A stretch of DNA of 64,000 nt, taken from NCBI RefSeq assembly GCF_030929505.1, contig NZ_JAVFVV010000009.1, forward strand, positions 124,001 to 188,000, read 5' to 3'. This document shows positions 1 through 6,988 of this stretch, piece by piece. The notes below the pieces were generated by a model. That model was given only the letters and a program-made list of their open reading frames with translations, was not told where the DNA came from and searched no databases. The stretch is from Mesorhizobium sp. LHD-90 (GTDB lineage Bacteria > Pseudomonadota > Alphaproteobacteria > Rhizobiales > Rhizobiaceae). Position 1 is the first letter of the stretch. Each line of letters starts with the position of its first letter. Made by a program: the position numbers and the translations under genes.

Positions 1-167
1 CCGGTGCCGCAGAAGCGGCAAGGCGCTTTGGACCACTTGATCTCCAGCGCCTCGACCCCGCCGGGAACCGGCTGCGCGCTGGCGGGAAGCGCTATTCCCG
101 CCGACGCCGCGGCGAGCGACGCCGCATGCGCCTTCAGCAGATCGCGACGGTTGATCTTTGCCGTCAT
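1..167 (-). CDS. napA: NapA, catalytic subunit of periplasmic nitrate reductase (5' end only)
   Basis: Only the first 55 codons lie in the window; the gene runs off the left edge. The product starts with a twin-arginine signal (N-R-R-D-L-L-K, residues 6-12), a hydrophobic stretch and a likely cleavage site after LPASA. C50 and C53 (P-C-R-F-C-G) are the first two cysteines of the [4Fe-4S] motif expected just after the signal. NapA is the molybdopterin enzyme that reduces nitrate to nitrite in the periplasm. Its ATG overlaps the napD stop (ATGA), so the two are translationally coupled, as expected for a chaperone and its client. napB and napC are expected beyond the edge but cannot be seen. Confidence 0.95.
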   Translation of the reverse strand, partial: MTAKINRRDLLKAHAASLAAASAGIALPASAQPVPGGVEALEIKWSKAPCRFCGT

Positions 168-469
168 GGCTCCAGATCCTCCCCTTGCTCGATGTGCTCG
201 AAGACCATGTTGGCCGAGATCACGCCGTCCATCATCGAGATGGTGGTCAATGTTTCTCCCAGCATACCGCTGCTCGGACCTTCGATGGTGACGACGATCC
301 GGCTGCCGTCCCCCGCGTGAACCTCCACGCCAGGCATCGCGGCGAGACGGCCGCCGATCTCGTCCCTTCGCGCGGGAAGCGCGACGACCACGGCGCTCGA
401 AATGTGGTGTGGAACGTGAACACGGCCCTTGAGGACAGACCGCCGGTCGATGTTCGGAACATCCCGCAT
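164..469 (-). CDS. napD: NapD, chaperone for NapA maturation
   Basis: A protein of about 101 residues. The N-terminal S-S-A-V-V-V-A-L-P and the later G-S-R-I-V-V-T-I-E and M-M-D-G-V-I-S-A-N-M-V-F-E-H segments match the small ferredoxin-like NapD fold. NapD binds the twin-arginine signal of NapA in the cytoplasm and holds back export until the cofactor is inserted. The ATG at 469 was chosen over a longer upstream reading because it starts four bases after the napE stop. The stop overlaps the napA start. The order napE-napD-napA without napF is the one known from Bradyrhizobium-type nap operons. Confidence 0.9.
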   Translation of the reverse strand: MRDVPNIDRRSVLKGRVHVPHHISSAVVVALPARRDEIGGRLAAMPGVEVHAGDGSRIVVTIEGPSSGMLGETLTTISMMDGVISANMVFEHIEQGEDLEP

Positions 470-473
470 CGGT

Positions 474-665
474 TCAACCTCCCGGCGGGCCAGGCGGCCC
501 GAACACGATCTGGTACATCCAGACAAGGAAACCATAGCCGCCGACGACGCCGACCGCGACGACGGGCCATATGCCGAATGCGAGGATGAAGAAGGCCAGC
601 AGTTCCCGTCGCCTTGCCTTCGCGCGTGCCGCGCGGGAAAGCGCCTGCTGGCTGTCCTGGGTCAT
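474..665 (-). CDS. napE: NapE, small membrane protein of the nap operon
   Basis: A 63-residue protein with a basic N-terminus (A-R-A-K-A-R-R-R-E-L) followed by one hydrophobic transmembrane segment and a Gly/Pro-rich end, which is the typical NapE layout. Its exact role in nitrate reduction is not established in any organism. The ATG at 665 is preferred because a GAGGT ribosome site precedes it. An in-frame ATG at 689 would add eight residues but has no visible ribosome site. It is the first gene of the operon and lies below an FNR-type box at 737-750. Confidence 0.85.
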   Translation of the reverse strand: MTQDSQQALSRAARAKARRRELLAFFILAFGIWPVVAVGVVGGYGFLVWMYQIVFGPPGPPGG

Positions 666-736
666 GACCACCTCATGTGCCTTGGACATACGGACGCACC
701 GTCAATCTGGAGCGTTGTAGAAACGCTACCGCGTTC

Positions 737-750
737 GTGAACATAATCAA
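737..750 (-). promoter_or_regulatory. FNR/FixK-type box upstream of napE
   Basis: Read on the minus strand the site is TTGAT-TATG-TTCAC, with 8 of 10 matches to the TTGAT-N4-ATCAA consensus. Its centre is about 78 bases upstream of the chosen napE start and 54 upstream of the alternative start, so it could activate napEDA under low oxygen. It is weaker than the two perfect boxes at 1140 and 2536. It is also 149 bases upstream of the small lipoprotein gene on the other strand. Confidence 0.55.
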
Positions 751-898
751 GGTCTTTTCGAACCCTGCGGATTTCTATGTTAATTGGCAGGGTTGAAGAA
801 GCGAACACAGTGCATCCGCTTCCCTGGAGAATCGGACTGGAAGTGCGAGGGTTGCCGTCATAGGTTGCAATGGCGAGACGACTGAAAAGGAGCTCGAT

Positions 899-1045
899 AT
901 GTCCAAATCCATCCTGCTGCTCATTGCAGCCGCCTTGCTCGCTTCGGCAGGTTGCCAGGCCACGTCCACGGCAGACGGCTACAAGGCTGACAACTGCGGC
1001 ATGGTCGGCGCCTCGTGCTCGAGGAACAGCAGGGCCGGGACCTAG
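899..1045 (+). CDS. Small lipoprotein, 48 residues
   Basis: The ATG follows a good ribosome site (AAGGAG) by seven bases. The product has a short basic start, a hydrophobic core (I-L-L-L-I-A-A-A-L-L-A) and a lipobox ending S-A-G-C at Cys19, so it should be lipid-anchored after signal peptidase II cleavage. The mature part is only 30 residues and carries two more cysteines (N-C-G and S-C-S). It stands alone between napE and fnrN. Function is unknown; it resembles the many short entericidin-like or unknown lipoproteins of rhizobia, but I cannot place it in a family. Confidence 0.6.
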   Translation: MSKSILLLIAAALLASAGCQATSTADGYKADNCGMVGASCSRNSRAGT

Positions 1046-1139
1046 TATGCGTCCAGCCCGCGCCGAGCGCCGTGCGAGGATTTTGCGACCCATGTAAAGC
1101 TCCATGCGGAAGCCTTATCCGTTGGCGGACGGAATGGCC

Positions 1140-1153
1140 TTGATCAGGATCAA
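1140..1153. promoter_or_regulatory. Perfect FNR/FixK box upstream of fnrN
   Basis: TTGAT-CAGG-ATCAA has both half sites perfect. It lies 143 bases before the chosen fnrN start with no gene between. FnrN proteins of rhizobia are known to control their own genes through such anaeroboxes, so autoregulation is the natural reading. Confidence 0.8.
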
Positions 1154-1282
1154 AAGCCGCCGCACCAGCATCTCGCTGGCCGCCGTGTTTCCCGTGGTCT
1201 CCATGCGGCAATATGCGAGGTCGTATCCCGGCCGCCTGCGCTGGCGTTCTCGGTCGCAGTGTCCGATATTGACGGCAGCACC

Positions 1283-2011
1283 ATGGATACCGACCGCAAG
1301 GACATTCACAACTCCGACATTCCCGTGCTCTGCCGGAGTTGTGACGCCCGGCACAAGGGCATGTGTGGCGCGCTCGATTCGGCCGAACTCGTCGCGCTAT
1401 CGCGCCATACGCGCATCGTCCGGCACGCGGCCGGCGACGAACTCGCTGCCGAGAGCGAGCCGACCGAATCCTATGCGAACGTCATGCGAGGGGTCGTCAA
1501 GCTCACCAAGGTGCTGGAAGACGGCCGCCAGCAGATCGTCGGACTTCAGTTCGCTCCCGACTTCCTTGGCCGTCTCTTCGCTCGGGAGAGCGCGGTGACC
1601 GCCGAGGCCGCGTCGGAGGTGGATCTCTGCCGCGTGCCGAAGGGCGCGCTGGAGCGGCTTGTGGCCGCCAATCCCAGGCTGGAGCACCGGCTGATGCAGC
1701 AGACGCTCCGGGAACTCGACGAAGCACGCGAATGGATGGTCACGCTTGGACGGAAGACCGCGGCGGAGAAGGTCGCAAGCTTCCTGTACCTCATCGCGAC
1801 CCACCTCGATCCCTCGGCAGACGCAAACGCCAAGGGTCGCAAGTTCGACCTGCCGCTGACGCGCGGAGACATCGCCGACTTCCTTGGGCTGACGCTCGAG
1901 ACGGTCTCGAGGCAATTGTCCAGACTTCGCGCGGACAAGGTCATCGCGATCACCGCGGTGACACGCGTGGAGGTGGCCGATCTGGAGCGGCTCAGGAAGC
2001 GCTGCGGCTGA
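1283..2011 (+). CDS. fnrN: FnrN, oxygen-sensing Crp/Fnr-family transcription regulator
   Basis: A protein of 242 residues from the ATG at 1283; a GTG at 1259 would add eight. The N-terminal cysteine cluster C17-x2-C20-x7-C28 plus C116 in E-V-D-L-C-R is the four-cysteine set that binds the oxygen-labile [4Fe-4S] cluster of FNR/FnrN proteins, which separates it from cysteine-poor FixK. A cyclic-nucleotide-type beta-roll fills the middle. The C-terminal helix-turn-helix carries E-T-V-S-R, the motif that reads TTGAT half sites. It should activate nap, itself and the hemerythrin gene when oxygen is low. Its 3' end overlaps the convergent hemerythrin gene by 20 bases. Confidence 0.9.
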   Translation: MDTDRKDIHNSDIPVLCRSCDARHKGMCGALDSAELVALSRHTRIVRHAAGDELAAESEPTESYANVMRGVVKLTKVLEDGRQQIVGLQFAPDFLGRLFARESAVTAEAASEVDLCRVPKGALERLVAANPRLEHRLMQQTLRELDEAREWMVTLGRKTAAEKVASFLYLIATHLDPSADANAKGRKFDLPLTRGDIADFLGLTLETVSRQLSRLRADKVIAITAVTRVEVADLERLRKRCG

Positions 2012-2465
2012 CCGGGCGGACCAGCGCCAGCAGAGGAACAAGGATTTCCTTCTCGAATGCCACGTGCCGCCTGACGCCTTCAAAGAAGGCTCGCAGCAAG
2101 TAGCCGACGGCGTCCGCCGTCATCACGGGCTCGCCGCGTCCGAAGGCGAGCAGTGCGTCGTGGATCTCCTCCGCGAAGCAAAGGTCGGATTGGTGCTCGA
2201 AACGAAGCCGTTCCAGTGTCGCCGGCACGTCGGGCACGCGCCCGGCGAGGGAGCCTAGCGGGTCGAAGAGCAGCGCCTCCTCGATCTCGTGCGTGGACAC
2301 GACAAGCGGATAGACCGCGCGCGCCAGATGCAGGCAATGCTGACGGTCGGCGCCGGACGGAAGGCGGTCCGCCAGCGCTTCCAACTCGTCGCAAAGCAGG
2401 AGCTGCATGTCATGGCACCTCATGACTATGCTAGTCTCCCTGTCATTGCCGAGGCCCTGCGTCAT
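1992..2465 (-). CDS. Hemerythrin-like HHE domain protein
   Basis: About 157 residues, all-helical. It has H-E-I-E-E-A-L-L-F-D-P-L, then F-E-H-Q-S-D-L-C-F-A-E-E, then V-R-R-H-V-A-F-E-K-E-I-L-V-P-L-L, matching the His/Glu iron-ligand pattern of hemerythrin-type domains. Such proteins bind a di-iron centre and are linked to oxygen or nitric-oxide handling. The ATG at 2465 has a strong GGGGGAG ribosome site; an ATG at 2486 lacks one. The perfect FNR box at 2536-2549 lies 71 bases upstream, so it is probably induced with the nitrate respiration genes, where nitric oxide protection would make sense. That role is inferred. Confidence 0.75.
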   Translation of the reverse strand: MTQGLGNDRETSIVMRCHDMQLLLCDELEALADRLPSGADRQHCLHLARAVYPLVVSTHEIEEALLFDPLGSLAGRVPDVPATLERLRFEHQSDLCFAEEIHDALLAFGRGEPVMTADAVGYLLRAFFEGVRRHVAFEKEILVPLLALVRPVSRSAS

Positions 2466-2535
2466 GGATGCTCCCCCCGGCCGCATCGTCGCGTCCGATA
2501 CTGCCGAGAGCTATTCGAGAATCGCGCGAGCCGCT

Positions 2536-2549
2536 TTGATCCTGATCAA
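2536..2549. promoter_or_regulatory. Perfect FNR/FixK box upstream of the hemerythrin gene
   Basis: TTGAT-CCTG-ATCAA, both half sites perfect, between the divergent hemerythrin start (2465) and the 3' end of the deacylase gene (2635). The only gene it can serve is the hemerythrin gene on the minus strand. Confidence 0.8.
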
Positions 2550-2634
2550 TCACGGCCTCTGCGGAGACGTGGCCAAAGCGGTGACATGGGCTTTCCGGAA
2601 GCGCGTGAGCCGGTCGACTCGGTACCCATTGCGG

Positions 2635-3648
2635 TCAGGTCTCGTCCACCAGTTCTGCCGCCTGAATGAGACAGTCGCCCGCTTCGCACATCGTGTGAAG
2701 GCGCCGCGAAATGACGATGCCCGGTTCGGCGAAACGCAGCTCCTCCTCCGCGACATCCAGCCGTTCGAGGTCATGGTACCAGCCCGCGAGTTGGCCGGCG
2801 GCAACCAGGTCGCCGAGCCGCACGGCGGGTTCGAACCAGCCGCGGCGCGTGGCGTAGATTCCCTGGCTGTGCCGGGTCAGTGACATCATCCGCATCGGTC
2901 CGGAAGCGGATTGGCGTTCGCCGAGCACCGGTCCTTCGACGATACCCAGGGCCACGAGCAGGTTGTCGATGGTGCGCGCGGTGATCGCCATGCTGTCCAC
3001 GGTCGCCGTGCCGCCGCCGCCGAACTCCCCGCTCAGCCCGATGACACCGGCGCGCCGGGCGGCGCCAAGCGATGTCGGGGCTGCCGCGCCGTTGTCGGCG
3101 ACGAACCCATGCGGCATGCCGAGCGCCTTCATCAGCGCCATCGTGCGTTGATGGCGGCCGGCATCCTCGTCCCGCTCGATAAGGGCAACCGGCAAATGCT
3201 CCATCGACGTTCCGCCGGAGTGGATGTCGAAGACGACGTCGTGCCGCGGAAAGAGTTCATTCTCCAGAAAGCAGGCCAGCCGGCTGGTGGGGCGACCCTT
3301 GGCGTCGCCGGGGAAAGCGCGGTTCAGATTGCCGTCGTCGAGCGGCGAGCGGCGCCTTGCTGCCATCACGGCCGGCGCGTTCGCCATGGGCAGGATGGTG
3401 ACGCGCCCCCGGATTTTGGCGGGGTCGAGGTGGCGGATCAGCCGCGCCAGCGCCAGTTCGCCCTCATACTCGTCGCCATGATTGCCGGCCATCAGCAGCA
3501 CAGACGGGCCATCCCCATTGCGGACGACACAGATCGGCACTTTCACCTGGAAATAGGGGGAGCGGTCGATCGAGAACGGTATGCTCAGATAGTCGAGCAC
3601 CTTGCCGTCGCGTTCGAGATCCAGCCGATGGACGAGCCCTGTGTGCAT
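2635..3648 (-). CDS. Succinylglutamate desuccinylase/aspartoacylase-family deacylase, DoeB-like
   Basis: A 337-residue zinc carboxypeptidase-fold enzyme. G-N-H-G-D-E-Y-E-G (H57, E60) and D-I-H-S-G-G (H143) supply the zinc ligands, and N-L-N-R-A-F-P-G (107-114) is the substrate-binding motif of the AstE/AspA family. The overall form recalls DoeB, which removes acetyl from N-acetyl-diaminobutyrate in ectoine breakdown, but no other doe gene is here, so the substrate is open. The ATG at 3648 starts five bases after the ridA-type stop. The reading frame stays open further upstream, but that part is antisense-type noise inside the previous gene. It forms a two-gene unit with that gene. Confidence 0.8.
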   Translation of the reverse strand: MHTGLVHRLDLERDGKVLDYLSIPFSIDRSPYFQVKVPICVVRNGDGPSVLLMAGNHGDEYEGELALARLIRHLDPAKIRGRVTILPMANAPAVMAARRRSPLDDGNLNRAFPGDAKGRPTSRLACFLENELFPRHDVVFDIHSGGTSMEHLPVALIERDEDAGRHQRTMALMKALGMPHGFVADNGAAAPTSLGAARRAGVIGLSGEFGGGGTATVDSMAITARTIDNLLVALGIVEGPVLGERQSASGPMRMMSLTRHSQGIYATRRGWFEPAVRLGDLVAAGQLAGWYHDLERLDVAEEELRFAEPGIVISRRLHTMCEAGDCLIQAAELVDET

Positions 3649-3653
3649 GGCGC

Positions 3654-3998
3654 TCAGACCGCCGCCACGGCAGTGATCTCGATGCGCAGGTCGGGATCGG
3701 CCAGCCGCGCCTCGACGCAGGCGCGCGCCGGCACCCGCTCGGGGTCGACCCAGGCGTCGTAGACGCGGTTCATGGCCTCGAAGTCGCCGATCTGCGGCAG
3801 GAAGACGTTGACCGCGACCAGCTTCGACTTGCTGGTGCCAGCCTCCGCCAGCAGCGCTTCGATCTTGGCCAGCACATCCCTGGTCTGCGCCTCGATGCCG
3901 GCCTTGCGGTCGTTGGCAACTTGTCCGGCGATGTGCACGAGGCCGCCATAGGCCACCGCCTGCGACATGCGCGGGCCCGACTGGTAGTATTTTATCAT
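3654..3998 (-). CDS. RidA family protein (enamine/imine deaminase type)
   Basis: A 114-residue protein with the YjgF/YER057c/UK114 fold. The conserved arginine of the active site is visible in A-R-A-C-V-E-A-R-L near residue 92, and G-L-V-H-I-A-G-Q-V-A is the typical N-terminal strand. RidA proteins hydrolyse reactive enamine or imine intermediates released by PLP enzymes, or take part in catabolic pathways as true deaminases. Paired with the deacylase just downstream it may act on the amine freed by that enzyme. The ATG at 3998 has AAAGG upstream. The 144 bases to the divergent amidohydrolase hold the promoters. Confidence 0.85.
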   Translation of the reverse strand: MIKYYQSGPRMSQAVAYGGLVHIAGQVANDRKAGIEAQTRDVLAKIEALLAEAGTSKSKLVAVNVFLPQIGDFEAMNRVYDAWVDPERVPARACVEARLADPDLRIEITAVAAV

Positions 3999-4142
3999 AA
4001 GGGAACCTTTCCGTTTTTCTTTCGATGAGGCCAGTCGGGGAAACGGCTCGGAAAGCCAATCGTCCGATGTTATCTCTTCGCACGCCCGGGCAGCCGGCAG
4101 CCTGCGCGAAAGTCTGTCCGCAACCATCGGCGAGGATTTCCC

Positions 4143-5069
4143 GTGACCACCTATTCCGGCCCGATCATCGACGCTCATCATCATCTGTGGGACCTGCGGC
4201 TCGGCCGGCATCCCTGGCTGAGCGCGGCGGCCGCCGAGCGCGGCGGGCTCGGCGACCTCGCCCCGCTCCGCCAGGACTACCTGCCGCGCGACTATCTGCA
4301 CGATGCCGCACGCCACAACGTGGTCGCCACCGTGCATGTCGAGGCGGGCTGGGCAAGCGACGACTGCCTTGGCGAAACGCGCTGGCTGGAAACCCTCGAC
4401 AAGGCGGACGGGGTTGCCGCGCGCTATGTCGCTCAGGTGCCGCTGGCGTCGCCCGACGCGCCCGCCCTTGTCGAGGCGCAGGCCGCCTTCGATCGCGTCG
4501 TGGGCATTCGCGACATATTGAGCTGGGACCCCGATCCCGCCCGGCGCTTCGCCGCGCGCGATGGCATCATGGATGAGCCCGCATGGCGGGCGGGCCTGGC
4601 GCACCTTCGGCAGCACGATCTGGTCTTTGACCTTATGGTGTTTCCGCGTCAGCTTGCCGGCGCGGCGCGGCTCGCGGCGGACTTCCCCGAGCAGCAGTTC
4701 GTCCTCAATCATTGCGGCAGCCCGATCGATCGCGACGCGGAAGGCATGCGGCGCTGGCGGGACGGCCTGAGGGAACTCGCGCGCCGGGAAAATGTCGCGG
4801 TGAAGGTCTCCGACCTTGTCGCCTACGATCATGACTGGAGCCTCGGCAGCCTGACGCCGGTCGTCATGCATTGCATCGACTGCTTCGGGTCTGACCGGGC
4901 GATGTTCGCCAGCGACTTTCCGGTCGCGCGGCTGCATGCTTCCTTCGACGACGTGTATGACAGTTTCAAAACCATCGCCTCGCCTCTGTCCGGGGACGAG
5001 CAGGGCGCGCTGTTCTTCGGCACGGCCAAACGGATCTATCGCCTGGATGCGCTTTCATCGGCGGGCTGA
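4143..5069 (+). CDS. Amidohydrolase-2 family protein, COG3618 (sugar lactonase type)
   Basis: A 308-residue TIM-barrel hydrolase. It has the N-terminal metal motif I-I-D-A-H-H-H-L-W-D, then L-N-H-C-G-S-P near residue 195, and M-F-A-S-D-F-P-V near residue 257, the aspartate end of the active site. COG3618 members include L-fucono- and L-rhamnono-lactonases as well as aromatic lactonases, so a lactone from the dehydrogenase of this island is a reasonable substrate. It begins with GTG at 4143, 12 bases after GAGG. It is divergent from ridA, and its 3' end overlaps the convergent permease by 15 bases. Confidence 0.75.
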   Translation: MTTYSGPIIDAHHHLWDLRLGRHPWLSAAAAERGGLGDLAPLRQDYLPRDYLHDAARHNVVATVHVEAGWASDDCLGETRWLETLDKADGVAARYVAQVPLASPDAPALVEAQAAFDRVVGIRDILSWDPDPARRFAARDGIMDEPAWRAGLAHLRQHDLVFDLMVFPRQLAGAARLAADFPEQQFVLNHCGSPIDRDAEGMRRWRDGLRELARRENVAVKVSDLVAYDHDWSLGSLTPVVMHCIDCFGSDRAMFASDFPVARLHASFDDVYDSFKTIASPLSGDEQGALFFGTAKRIYRLDALSSAG

Positions 5070-6020
5070 TTCTCTGCCGGACAGGAGCAGCAGCCCGAGG
5101 ATCAGGGACCCGAACAGGATGCTGCGCCAGCCCGGCGACGCGTTGACCACGGTGATCAGCGCCGTGATGGTCACGAGCAGCAGCGCGCCGGGCATGGTTC
5201 CGGCATAGGTTCCGAGGCCGCCGAGAATCGAGGTGCCGCCGAGCACGACGGCAGCGATCGAGGCAAGCAGATACGGGTCGCCGATGCCGACGTAACCTTG
5301 CCCGTTCATGCCGAGCACCAGCACGCCGGCCAGTCCCGCCGTGAAGCCGCTTATGCCGTAGACAGCGATCGTCGTGGCGTTGACCGGCACCCCCGAAAGC
5401 GCCGCGGCGAGCGGGTTTGCACCGAGCGCGAAGATGCGCGCGCCGAACGCAGTCGCGTGCATGACCACGAGCACTGCTGCCGAGATGGCGAGCCATAGCA
5501 GTATGCCGACCGGAATTCCCGCCGGCCGCGCATTGCCGAGCCAGGTGACCAGCGGGTTGTCGAGGCTGATCGCCGTGCCGCCGGCGATGAGGATGAGCAA
5601 TCCCTGCAGGAAGGTCGCCATGGCGAGCGTCATGATCATCGGGTGGACGCGCAGGAAGGCGACGCCGAGCCCGTTGGCGAGCCCGATCGCCGTTGACAAT
5701 GCGAGCGTTGCCAGCACTGCCGACATCCCGGTTGGATCGCCGGGCAACGACAGGAGCGGCAGGGCGACGGCACTGACCGTGACGATCGCCGCCACCGACA
5801 GATCGATGCCGCCGGCGACGACAACGAACGTCTGCCCCGCCGCGACAAGGCCGATCACCGCTGCGAGTTCGACCAGGTAGCGCAGATGGCCGAAGGCCCC
5901 GAAGCCGCGCATGGTGACGCCGGCGACGATCCAGACCGCCGCCACGACGGCAACCGTCAGGAACGGCCTGCTGCGCAGGATCGCCGACACGCGCGGCATG
6001 ACGGAACCGGCAGCGCTCAT
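5055..6020 (-). CDS. Rbs-type sugar ABC transporter permease (second of two)
   Basis: A 321-residue integral membrane protein of the BPD_transp_2 family with about eight to ten membrane segments. G-Q-T-F-V-V-V-A-G-G-I-D-L-S-V (residues 62-76) is the family hallmark, and G-I-S-G-F-T-A-G-L-A and the Gly-rich L-G-G-T-S-I-L-G-G-L-G-T segment are also typical. Its start overlaps the stop of the preceding permease. Having two different permeases rather than one homodimer implies a heterodimeric channel. It is the last gene of the importer operon 9568 to 5055. Confidence 0.88.
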   Translation of the reverse strand: MSAAGSVMPRVSAILRSRPFLTVAVVAAVWIVAGVTMRGFGAFGHLRYLVELAAVIGLVAAGQTFVVVAGGIDLSVAAIVTVSAVALPLLSLPGDPTGMSAVLATLALSTAIGLANGLGVAFLRVHPMIMTLAMATFLQGLLILIAGGTAISLDNPLVTWLGNARPAGIPVGILLWLAISAAVLVVMHATAFGARIFALGANPLAAALSGVPVNATTIAVYGISGFTAGLAGVLVLGMNGQGYVGIGDPYLLASIAAVVLGGTSILGGLGTYAGTMPGALLLVTITALITVVNASPGWRSILFGSLILGLLLLSGRESARR

Positions 6021-6988
6021 CGTTTCAGCCTCCGCAATTGCGGCAACGCCACCGCGCCGATGATGATCAGGCCCTGCGCGACATATTGCGCGACCGGTGT
6101 GAAGCCGAGAAAGAACATGACGCTGATCATCAGGCTGAGCAGCAGGCTGCCTGCGATCGCGCCGCGCATCGTGCCCTGACCGCCGAGGAAACCGATGCCG
6201 CCGAGCACGGCCGCCGCGATGGAGTTCAGCGTGAACGCAGTGCCGATTACCGGATCGCCCGAGCCCGTCTGGGCGGCGACGAACAGCCCGGCGCCGGTCG
6301 ACAACAGGCCGCTGATCGCATAGGCGGCGATGCGCGCTGCGTCGACGGGCACGCCGGAACGATAGGCTCCGACCGGATTATCGCCCGCCGCGTAGAGCCC
6401 GAGCCCCAGCGGCGTCGCTAGATAGAGCTTCCACAGGAGCGCGACGGCCAGGAGCAGGACGAATGCCGTCGGCGTGTTGCCGGCGAGCAGGTCCGACAAC
6501 CAGCCGGGAACCGCGCCGCCCGGCCGCGGCAGGATAAGCAGGGCGGCGCCGCCGACGATGAAGGAGCCGGCCAGCGTGACCACGATCGCCGGCAATCTGA
6601 GCTTGACCACGATCAAGCCAGTTGCTGCGCCGAACCCCAGGCCAGCGAGAGCGACCACTACGCTGCCGCCGGCAACGCCGAGCGGACCCGACATGGTCGT
6701 CGCCGCGATCACCGCGCCAAGACTGACGGTGGCGCCGATCGCCAGGCTGATGCCGCCCGTCAGCATCAGCAGCGCCTGCGCCATCGCGACCAGCGCCAGG
6801 GGAAACCAGCTTTGGGTGAATTTGGAAAAGCCGGAAAGCGTGAACAGGCCGGGGAACAGCACGCCATAGGCTATGGCGAACAGCAGCACCACGACGAACA
6901 GGCCGCCCAGGCCGGCATTGCGGTTTGCCTGCACCGGCCAGTAGAGCGGGATCGTCCGCCCGCCCTCGGTATCGGTGGTCGCGCTCAT
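6017..6988 (-). CDS. Rbs-type sugar ABC transporter permease (first of two)
   Basis: A 323-residue membrane protein. L-M-L-T-G-G-I-S-L-A-I-G replaces the G-G-I-D-L-S hallmark and Y-A-I-S-G-L-L-S-T-G-A-G-L-F gives the later family motif. The start at 6988 forms an ATGA overlap with the ATPase stop, and the end overlaps the next permease in the same way. The longer open frame upstream is an off-frame reading of the ATPase. The two permeases are diverged from one another and probably form a heterodimer. Confidence 0.88.
   Translation of the reverse strand: MSATTDTEGGRTIPLYWPVQANRNAGLGGLFVVVLLFAIAYGVLFPGLFTLSGFSKFTQSWFPLALVAMAQALLMLTGGISLAIGATVSLGAVIAATTMSGPLGVAGGSVVVALAGLGFGAATGLIVVKLRLPAIVVTLAGSFIVGGAALLILPRPGGAVPGWLSDLLAGNTPTAFVLLLAVALLWKLYLATPLGLGLYAAGDNPVGAYRSGVPVDAARIAAYAISGLLSTGAGLFVAAQTGSGDPVIGTAFTLNSIAAAVLGGIGFLGGQGTMRGAIAGSLLLSLMISVMFFLGFTPVAQYVAQGLIIIGAVALPQLRRLKR

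Noticed and set aside
3649-4083. N-terminal extension of the deacylase frame through the ridA gene
   Set aside because: It is the antisense-type off-frame reading of ridA; composition is Arg/Gly-rich and the family starts at 3648.
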